This document shows, piece by piece, positions 1 through 4,224 of a DNA stretch of 5,834 nt. Within the stretch, counting starts at the first letter, position 1. Each line of letters starts with the position of its first letter. Source of the stretch: Lysobacteraceae bacterium. Lineage in GTDB: Bacteria > Pseudomonadota > Gammaproteobacteria > Xanthomonadales > Xanthomonadaceae. The notes beneath the pieces are model-generated. The model saw only the letters and a program-made list of their open reading frames with translations, had not been told where the DNA came from and made no database searches. Location: the NCBI GenBank assembly GCA_003505795.1, contig DNXT01000109.1:1-5834 (forward strand). Direction: 5' to 3'. The position numbers and the translations under genes are program-made.

Positions 1-148
1 CGCCCTGCTCGGCCAGGAAGCGCTCGGCCGCGGCCAGCCCGGACCAGCGCCCGAAGCCGCGCAGCAGCGGCCGCACCAGGCGCCCGCGGCGTCCGTGGAA
101 CCACGCCGGGTACCGCTGCTGCAGGGTCTGTTCGAGCAAAGTCGCCAC
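1..148 (-). CDS. N-terminal part of a putative lysophospholipid acyltransferase ('putative hemolysin') family protein; runs off the left edge
   Basis: This is an open minus-strand frame with G or C at most third positions. It begins at a GTG at 148-146 and stays open to the edge, giving 49 visible codons. The start is chosen because GGAG lies 7 bases upstream on the minus strand and no in-frame ATG exists before the in-frame TAA at 244-242. The visible protein starts ATLLEQTLQQRYPAWF and continues with an Arg-rich stretch, LVRPLLRGFGRW and an Ala-rich AAAERFLAEQG. A short helical start with R-Y-P, then LLR, then a conserved FL matches what I remember of the N-termini of proteobacterial lysophospholipid acyltransferases annotated as putative hemolysins. 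The catalytic HxxxxD motif would lie beyond the window, so the family is an inference from a short fragment. The gene is divergent from metK, with 193 bases between the two starts. I am fairly sure it is coding and only moderately sure of the family. Confidence 0.55.
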   Translation of the reverse strand, partial: MATLLEQTLQQRYPAWFHGRRGRLVRPLLRGFGRWSGLAAAERFLAEQG

Positions 149-244
149 CGGACCTCTCCGCGCCTGGTTGCGCGCATGCTCGGCGGCGCCGGCGACGGTT
201 TGGTTGCAGCGGCAAGGCAGTCCGGTGACGGCGACCGGGCCTTA

Positions 245-263
245 ACCCCGGGCAACCCCCGGG
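245..263. repeat. Doubled CCCCGGG motif able to form a hairpin in the metK upstream region
   Basis: Two copies of CCCGGG, at 247-252 and 258-263, are each self-complementary. They can also pair with each other as a 6-bp all-GC stem around a 5-base loop (CAACC). The site lies about 30 bases upstream of the proposed metK -10 box. It is therefore more likely promoter-proximal DNA than part of the mRNA, unless transcription starts further upstream. No T-run follows it. Its function is unknown; in such GC-rich DNA it may be chance. Confidence 0.35.
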
Positions 264-294
264 AGGGCACAATGCACGACACCCGCGGCGCGTG

Positions 295-300
295 TATCAT
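295..300 (+). promoter_or_regulatory. Putative sigma-70 -10 box of metK (TATCAT)
   Basis: TATCAT matches five of the six bases of TATAAT and stands out in a GC-rich gap. It would put the start of transcription near 306-309, leaving a leader of roughly 35 bases before metK. The -35 position at about 272-277 (ATGCAC) is a poor match to TTGACA. The call therefore rests on the -10 box, and on the recurrence of the same box with the same downstream flank ahead of the aldo/keto reductase gene. Confidence 0.4.
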
Positions 301-341
301 GCGCGCCCATCTTTTCATCCGAATCAAAGGATATAAGCCTG

Positions 342-1553
342 ATGTCCAGCTACCTGTTCACGTCCGAATCGGTCTCCGAAGGCCATCCGGACAAAATCGC
401 CGACCAGATCTCCGACGCCGTCCTCGATGCCATCCTGGCGCAGGACAAGCGCGCGCGCGTGGCCTGCGAGACGCTGGTCAAGACCGGCGTGGCGATCGTC
501 GCCGGCGAGGTGACCACCAGCGCCTGGATCGACCTGGAGGCGCTGACCCGCAAGGTCATCCTGGACATCGGCTACAACAGCTCCGAGGTCGGCTTCGACG
601 GCGAGACCTGCGGCGTGCTGAACCTGATCGGCAAGCAGTCGCCGGACATCAACCAGGGCGTGGACCGCAAGAAGCCCGAGGAACAGGGTGCCGGCGACCA
701 GGGCCTGATGTTCGGCTACGCCACCAACGAGACCGACAGCTACATGCCGGCGGCGATCCACCTGTCGCACCGCCTGGTCGAGCGCCAGGCGCAGATCCGC
801 AAGAAGAAGAACTCGCCGCTGTCGTGGCTGCGCCCGGACGCCAAGTCGCAGGTCACCCTGCGCTACGAGGACGGCAAGGCGACCGCGATCGACGCGGTGG
901 TGCTGTCGACCCAGCACGATCCGGGCATCAAGCAGAAGGACCTGATCGAGGCCGTCCGCGAAGAGATCATCCGTCCGGTGCTGCCGGCCAAGTGGCTGCA
1001 CAAGGGCACCAAGTTCCACATCAACCCGACCGGCAAGTTCATCATCGGCGGGCCGGTGGGCGACTGCGGCCTGACCGGCCGCAAGATCATCGTCGACACC
1101 TACGGCGGCTGGGCCCGCCACGGCGGCGGCGCGTTCTCGGGCAAGGACCCGTCCAAGGTCGACCGTTCGGCCGCCTACGCCGCGCGCTACGTGGCCAAGA
1201 ACGTGGTGGCCGCCGGCCTGGCCGACCGCTGCGAGGTGCAGGTTTCCTACGCCATCGGCGTGGCCGAGCCGACCTCGATCTCGGTCACCACCTTCGGCAC
1301 CGGCAAGATCGCCGACGAGAAGATCGAGAAGCTGATCCGCAAGCACTTCGACCTGCGTCCGTACGGCATCATCCAGATGCTCGACCTGATCCACCCGATG
1401 TACCAGGCGACCGCCTCCTACGGCCACTTCGGCCGCAAGCCGAAGGAATTCACCTACACCGACGGCGCCGGCAAGCAGCACACCGCCACCGCCTTCTCGT
1501 GGGAGAAGACCGACCGCGCCGAGGCGCTGCGTGCCGACGCCAGGCTGAAGTAG
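342..1553 (+). CDS. metK: S-adenosylmethionine synthetase (methionine adenosyltransferase), complete
   Basis: MetK makes S-adenosylmethionine from L-methionine and ATP in the cytoplasm, releasing phosphate and pyrophosphate, and so supplies the cell's main methyl donor. The 403-residue protein has the family's usual bacterial length and is collinear with it throughout. It starts [18 protein letters not shown], where the GHPDK motif (residues 14-18) holds the catalytic His15 and Mg-binding Asp17. The hexapeptide GAGDQG is at 116-121, and the glycine-rich loop GGGAFSGKD, which carries active-site Lys268, is at 261-269. The end, [19 protein letters not shown], is as I remember it in Xanthomonadaceae homologues. 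AAAGGA at 326-331 lies 10 bases before the ATG, a slightly long spacing, but the protein start is unambiguous by homology. An intrinsic terminator follows 24 bases after the stop, so metK is probably monocistronic. The genes of the SAM cycle (ahcY, metF) are not adjacent here. Confidence 0.98.
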   Translation: MSSYLFTSESVSEGHPDKIADQISDAVLDAILAQDKRARVACETLVKTGVAIVAGEVTTSAWIDLEALTRKVILDIGYNSSEVGFDGETCGVLNLIGKQSPDINQGVDRKKPEEQGAGDQGLMFGYATNETDSYMPAAIHLSHRLVERQAQIRKKKNSPLSWLRPDAKSQVTLRYEDGKATAIDAVVLSTQHDPGIKQKDLIEAVREEIIRPVLPAKWLHKGTKFHINPTGKFIIGGPVGDCGLTGRKIIVDTYGGWARHGGGAFSGKDPSKVDRSAAYAARYVAKNVVAAGLADRCEVQVSYAIGVAEPTSISVTTFGTGKIADEKIEKLIRKHFDLRPYGIIQMLDLIHPMYQATASYGHFGRKPKEFTYTDGAGKQHTATAFSWEKTDRAEALRADARLK

Positions 1554-1577
1554 GCCGCGCGTCGCAGCGGGCGTCAC

Positions 1578-1605
1578 CGGAAAGGCCACCGCGAGGTGGC
1601 CTTTT
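1578..1605 (+). terminator. Rho-independent terminator of metK
   Basis: GGCCACC at 1584-1590 pairs perfectly with GGTGGCC at 1595-1601 around a GCGA tetraloop, and TTTT follows at 1602-1605. Flanking bases extend the stem: CGGAAA on the left can pair with TTTTCCG on the right, with one bulge. The site begins 24 bases after the metK stop. The A-rich left flank mirrors the T-run, so the hairpin could also act on transcripts coming from the other direction. Confidence 0.9.
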
Positions 1606-1645
1606 CCGTTCCCGCGCCGGCAGCGCGGCATCCGGCCTGCCGCCG

Positions 1646-1656
1646 GTCACGGTGAC
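1646..1656. promoter_or_regulatory. Short inverted repeat GTCAC-G-GTGAC upstream of the serine hydrolase gene
   Basis: Five-base arms flank a single central base, about 66 bases before the proposed start of the serine hydrolase. This is the size and form of a possible repressor half-site pair. No recognisable -10 or -35 box lies next to it, and the arms are short enough for chance. It is listed because the gap from 1606 to 1707 otherwise shows no clear promoter. Confidence 0.2.
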
Positions 1657-1707
1657 TTCCGGGCCTGTCGCGGCGACCGCCGCTCTGCGGCAATCGCCCC
1701 ACCCGCC

Positions 1708-1715
1708 AGGAGGAG
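1708..1715 (+). promoter_or_regulatory. Strong Shine-Dalgarno that decides the start of the serine hydrolase
   Basis: AGGAGGAG stands before two in-frame ATGs, at 1717 and 1723. AGGAGG (1708-1713) is only 3 bases from the first ATG but 9 from the second, and the overlapping GGAG (1712-1715) is 7 bases from the second. Normal spacing favours 1723. The two readings differ by two residues at the tip of the signal peptide. Confidence 0.75.
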
Positions 1716-1722
1716 CATGGTC

Positions 1723-2904
1723 ATGCTGCGTACGCTCGTATTGCTCGCCACCCTCGCCCTCGCCGCGCCGGCGGCGCGGGCCGACGGCGTGCTGGCCACG
1801 CTCGATGGTCGCCCGCTCAGCGCACGCAAGATCGACGCCACCGTCGAGGCGCTGATGCGCGCCAACCGGGTCGAGGGCCTGGGCCTGGCGCTGATCCGCG
1901 ACGGCCGGGTCGTCTACCTGCATGGCTACGGCCGGCGCGACGTGGCCGGCGCGCTGCCGCTGCAGACCGACACCGTCATGTACGCCGCCTCGCTGACCAA
2001 GGCGACCTTCGCCTGGTACGTGATGCAGCTGGTCGACGAGGGCCGCGTCGACCTCGACCGTCCGATCGCCGAGATGCTGCCGCGGCCGCTGCCGGAGTAT
2101 CCGCGCTACGCCGACCTGGCCGGCGACGAACGCTGGCGCCTGATCACCCCGCGCATGCTGCTGAGCCACACCGCCGGGCTGCCCAACCTGCGGGCGTACG
2201 AGCCCGAAGGCAAGCTGCGCATCCGCCTGCAGCCGGGCAGCCGCTATGCCTACTCCGGCGAAGGCATCAACCTGCTGCAGCTCGCCATCGAACAGCAGCT
2301 CGGCGTGGACGTCGGCGTCGAGATGCAGCGCCGCGTGTTCGACCGCTTCGGCATGCGCCGCAGTGGCATGACCTGGCGCGACGACTTCGCCGGCAACCTC
2401 GCCCACGGCTACGACGAGGCCGGGGCGATGACCCCGCACGACGACCGTTCGACGGTCAAGGCGGCCGGCTCGCTCGACACCACGCTGGCGGACTGGTCGG
2501 CGTTCCTGGCCGCGGTGGTACGTGGCGATGGCCTCAGCGGCAAGGCCAAGGCGGAGATGGTCCGCCTGCAGGTGCCGATCGACAGCGCCACCCAGTTCCC
2601 GACCTTCGCCGAGGCGCGCAGCGACGCCAACCGGGCGATCGCACTCGGCTACGGCCTGGGCTGGGGCGTGTTCGAGACGCCGTACGGCCACGCGTTCTTC
2701 AAGGAAGGCCACAACGAGATCACCGCCAACTATGCGTTGTGCGTGCAGCCGCGCCAGGCCTGCATCCTGCTGCTGTCCAACAGCGTGCGCGCGACCGGCA
2801 TCTTCAAGCCGCTGGTCGACGCGTTGATGGGCGATACCCGGCTGCCGTGGCGCTGGGAAGGCTATGTGCCGTACGACATGCCGGCACCGGCGCGGTCCGA
2901 CTGA
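1723..2904 (+). CDS. Exported serine hydrolase of the beta-lactamase/class C (penicillin-binding-protein-like) fold
   Basis: This is a 393-residue protein (395 if the ATG at 1717 is used). Residues 1-20 form a typical Sec signal peptide: MLRT, then a Leu/Ala-rich core ending in AARA before Asp21, so a periplasmic location is likely. The catalytic motifs of the serine beta-lactamase-like family (Pfam PF00144) are visible: Ser90-Leu-Thr-Lys93 (SxxK), Tyr177-Ser-Gly in YAYSGEG (the YxN position), and Lys327-Glu-Gly in FFKEGHN (the KTG position). The family landmark LLSHTAGLP surrounds His149. Cys340 and Cys347 could form a disulfide. The YSG and KEG variants, and its likeness to uncharacterised xanthomonad 'serine hydrolase' proteins, suggest an esterase, peptidase or cell-wall amidase more than a true AmpC; the substrate cannot be told. 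It follows the metK terminator after a gap of over 100 bases, so it probably has its own promoter, though none is obvious. Confidence 0.9.
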   Translation: MLRTLVLLATLALAAPAARADGVLATLDGRPLSARKIDATVEALMRANRVEGLGLALIRDGRVVYLHGYGRRDVAGALPLQTDTVMYAASLTKATFAWYVMQLVDEGRVDLDRPIAEMLPRPLPEYPRYADLAGDERWRLITPRMLLSHTAGLPNLRAYEPEGKLRIRLQPGSRYAYSGEGINLLQLAIEQQLGVDVGVEMQRRVFDRFGMRRSGMTWRDDFAGNLAHGYDEAGAMTPHDDRSTVKAAGSLDTTLADWSAFLAAVVRGDGLSGKAKAEMVRLQVPIDSATQFPTFAEARSDANRAIALGYGLGWGVFETPYGHAFFKEGHNEITANYALCVQPRQACILLLSNSVRATGIFKPLVDALMGDTRLPWRWEGYVPYDMPAPARSD

Positions 2905-2920
2905 GCGGCGCCGGACGCAA

Positions 2921-3007
2921 GCCCCTCGTCCGTCTTTCGGGCACCTTCTCCCGCAGGCGCGAGAAGGAACCGGGCAGAGCCTTCCGTGTGCATGCGGGAG
3001 AAGGCGC
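2921..3007. repeat. REP-like interspersed intergenic element with nested inverted repeats
   Basis: The left arm GCACCTTCTCCCGCA (2941-2955) matches the reverse complement of TGCGGGAGAAGGCGC (2993-3007) at 14 of 15 positions, enclosing a 37-base loop. A second, competing hairpin lies inside: CCTTCTC (2944-2950) pairs with GAGAAGG (2961-2967), extended by two pairs past one mismatch. The preceding CCCCTCGTCC...TTTCGGGCACCTTCTCCC looks like a common intergenic repeat of Xanthomonadaceae genomes, often mis-annotated as small proteins ending in sequences such as AGEGARKTDEG. Here it begins 16 bases after the serine hydrolase stop, where such elements may stabilise mRNA 3' ends or aid termination. 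Its high copy number is recalled from related genomes and cannot be seen in this window. Confidence 0.65.
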
Positions 3008-3090
3008 GAAGCGGGGTCCGCGAAGTCCGGGGTGGCCTGCATGCGCGGACGGACAACGCAGCGTTTCGCATCGCGGCCGCACGCAGTGCC

Positions 3091-3096
3091 TATCAT
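3091..3096 (+). promoter_or_regulatory. Putative -10 box of the aldo/keto reductase gene (TATCAT)
   Basis: This is the same TATCAT hexamer as before metK, 27 bases before the start codon. No good -35 box is seen at 16-18 bases spacing. The weak TTTCGC at 3064-3069 is about 21 bases away, too far to be convincing. The nearby AAGGA at 3113-3117, 6 bases before the ATG at 3124, is a good ribosome binding site. Confidence 0.35.
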
Positions 3097-3123
3097 GGAT
3101 GCCCATTCCACTAAGGACGCCCC

Positions 3124-3951
3124 ATGGCGAACATCCCCACGCTCACCCTCAACGACGGCCACCGCATTCCGCAGCTCGGGCTCGGGGTGTGGCAGACCCC
3201 GGCCGAGCAGACCGCGCGCGTGGTCGCCACCGCGTTCGAGCTCGGCTACCGCCACATCGACACCGCGACCATCTACGGCAACGAGGCCGGCGTCGGCCAG
3301 GCGGTGAAGGCCTCGGGACTGGCGCGCAGGGAGCTGTTCATCACCACCAAGCTGTGGAACGACGACCAGGGCTACGACGCGGCGCTCAAGGCGCTGGACG
3401 CCAGCCTGGCACAGCTGCAGCTGGACTACGTCGACCTGTACCTGATCCATTGGCCGCGCCCGGGCAGGGGTCTGTTCGTCGACAGCTGGAAGGCGCTGGT
3501 GCAGGCGCAGAAGGACGGCAAGGTGCGTTCGATCGGCGTCTCCAACTTCCGTGCGCAGGACATCGACCGCATCGTCGAGGCCAGCGGCGTGACCCCGGCG
3601 GTCAACCAGATCGAACTGCACCCGCTGCTGCAGCAATCCGAGCTGCGCGCCTACGGCAGCGCGCACGGCATCGTCACCGAGTCGTGGAGCCCGCTGGCGC
3701 AGGGCGGCGAGCTGCTCGCCGACCCGCTGCTGCGCGAGATCGCTTCCCGCCACGGCAAGAGCAGCGCGCAGGTGATCCTGCGCTGGCACGTGCAACTCGG
3801 GCTGGTGGTGTTCCCGAAATCGGTGACGCCCGCGCGCATCGCCGAGAACATGGCGATCTTCGATTTCGAGCTGGACCCGGCCGAGATGGCCGCGATCGCC
3901 ACGCTCGACGCCGGCAAGCGCCTGGGCCCGGACCCGGCCACGCTCGACTGA
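3124..3951 (+). CDS. Aldo/keto reductase of the 2,5-diketo-D-gluconate reductase type (AKR5-like), complete
   Basis: A cytoplasmic NADPH-dependent (beta/alpha)8-barrel reductase of aldehydes and ketones, 275 residues, close to the length of the known 2,5-diketo-D-gluconate reductases. The catalytic tetrad is intact: Asp46 and Tyr51 in YRHIDTATIYGNE, Lys76 in ITTKLWN, and His109 in LYLIHWP. The signatures GVSNF (138-142) and VNQIELHPLLQQ (160-171) are present. VVFPKSVTPARIAEN carries Lys232-Ser233 and Arg238, the residues that hold the 2'-phosphate of NADPH in this family; position 235 is Thr instead of the Arg of the Corynebacterium enzyme. AAGGA, 6 bases upstream, supports the ATG. Preceded by a REP-like element and a -10-like box, it is probably transcribed alone. 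The physiological substrate is unknown: methylglyoxal, other toxic carbonyls or keto-sugars are all possible. The family is certain, the substrate is not. Confidence 0.95.
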   Translation: MANIPTLTLNDGHRIPQLGLGVWQTPAEQTARVVATAFELGYRHIDTATIYGNEAGVGQAVKASGLARRELFITTKLWNDDQGYDAALKALDASLAQLQLDYVDLYLIHWPRPGRGLFVDSWKALVQAQKDGKVRSIGVSNFRAQDIDRIVEASGVTPAVNQIELHPLLQQSELRAYGSAHGIVTESWSPLAQGGELLADPLLREIASRHGKSSAQVILRWHVQLGLVVFPKSVTPARIAENMAIFDFELDPAEMAAIATLDAGKRLGPDPATLD

Positions 3952-3957
3952 GCATCG

Positions 3958-3982
3958 GCGGGCGCGCGCAACGCGCGCTCGC
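3958..3982. terminator. GC-rich hairpin just after the aldo/keto reductase gene
   Basis: GCGCGCG (3962-3968) pairs with CGCGCGC (3972-3978) around a CAA loop. Three more pairs and one G-U extend it to an 11-bp stem spanning 3958-3982. It begins 6 bases after the reductase stop. No T-run follows, so it is not a classic intrinsic terminator. It may pause polymerase, protect the mRNA end, or work together with the palindrome at 4003-4028. Confidence 0.45.
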
Positions 3983-4002
3983 GCCGCCGCGTCATTGCCA
4001 TC

Positions 4003-4028
4003 GCCCCTGCCGCGATCGCGGCAGGGGC
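4003..4028. terminator. Perfect 26-bp palindrome between the convergent genes; likely bidirectional transcription-end hairpin
   Basis: The arm GCCCCTGCCGC is followed by GATC and then the exact reverse complement of the arm, so the whole 26 bases read the same on both strands. As RNA it gives an 11-bp GC stem with a 4-base loop from either direction. It lies 51 bases after the reductase stop on the plus strand, and 10 bases after the stop of the possible small ORF on the minus strand. Neither side has a T-run. A shared end for the two converging transcripts is the simplest reading; a protein-binding site is the alternative. Confidence 0.55.
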
Positions 4029-4038
4029 CTGCGGCGTC

Positions 4039-4161
4039 TCAGCGCTTTGCCGCCTGCTCCAGCGCCTGCACCACGCGCTGCTTCACCTGCATCGAGGCGG
4101 CCTGCCGACCGCATCCGCCCAGGACCGGGATCGCCGCCGTCGACCACAGCCGCTTGCGCAT
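4039..4161 (-). CDS. Possible small ORF of 40 codons (or C-terminal remnant), function unknown
   Basis: On the minus strand, an ATG at 4161-4159 opens 40 codons ending in TGA at 4041-4039. The protein starts MRKRLWSTAAIPVLGG and ends in an amphipathic stretch, MQVKQRVVQALEQAAKR. GAGG lies 8 bases upstream of the ATG, which is reasonable spacing. The frame also stays open upstream to the stop of the large hydrolase, which is in the same frame; the residues just before the Met (SYEDDA) look protein-like, so this could be the tail of a decayed longer gene. It begins 63 bases after the hydrolase stop, in the same direction, and ends just before the 26-bp palindrome, as the last gene of a two-gene transcript would. 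I do not recognise the sequence. A short ORF in GC-rich DNA can arise by chance. Confidence 0.35.
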   Translation of the reverse strand: MRKRLWSTAAIPVLGGCGRQAASMQVKQRVVQALEQAAKR

Positions 4162-4169
4162 CGCATCGT

Positions 4170-4181
4170 CCTCGTACGAGG
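4170..4181. repeat. 12-bp perfect palindrome CCTCGTACGAGG overlapping the small ORF's ribosome binding site
   Basis: Both strands read CCTCGTACGAGG. On the minus strand the right-hand half supplies the GAGG of the possible Shine-Dalgarno for the 40-codon ORF. Folding in the RNA would be weak, about four pairs around CGTACG or GTAC. As DNA it could be an operator, or chance. Confidence 0.25.
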
Positions 4182-4224
4182 GAGCTGCTTCATGGCACGG
4201 CTTTGCGGTAACCGGCCGCGGCGC

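Noticed and set aside
332..337. TATAAG just before metK as an alternative -10 box
   Set aside because: It lies 4 bases from the start codon, so transcription would begin inside the gene. AAAGGA beside it is better read as part of the ribosome binding site.
149..341. A SAM or SAH riboswitch before metK
   Set aside because: I could not find the conserved cores of the known SAM-I, SAM-II or SAH types by eye, and the probable leader RNA is too short for most of them.
299..344. A leader peptide starting at the ATG within the metK -10 box
   Set aside because: The frame runs on through metK without a stop, so it is not a discrete upstream ORF.
324..1631. A 435-codon minus-strand open frame covering the whole of metK
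   Set aside because: It is antisense to a fully conserved MetK, is made of His/Arg/Gly/Val-rich sequence, and begins inside the metK terminator region. It is a codon-bias artefact.
1620..1631. The 12-mer CAGCGCGGCATC occurring both near 1620 and at the right edge near 5820, as a possible flanking repeat
   Set aside because: The match is short, one copy is inside the hydrolase coding sequence, the flanks differ, and such GC-rich words recur by chance.
95..1855. A 586-codon plus-strand open frame overlapping metK in another phase
   Set aside because: Its composition is Arg/Gly/Pro-rich, as expected of the +1 phase of a high-GC gene, and it spans metK and its terminator.
1450..3795. A 781-codon minus-strand open frame running antisense across metK, the serine hydrolase and the reductase
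   Set aside because: It is a shadow frame of GC-rich genes. The opposite strand encodes three proteins with intact catalytic motifs, and the antisense translation is low-complexity Arg/Ala/Gly/Val with no recognisable domain; it also reads through intergenic gaps and the metK terminator.
2739..4211. A 490-codon plus-strand open frame, and shorter frames in the 2804-3307 gap, with peptides such as AGEGARKTDEG
   Set aside because: They read through the REP-like repeat and overlap the well-supported reductase in the wrong phase. Such peptides are typical spurious translations of this kind of repeat.
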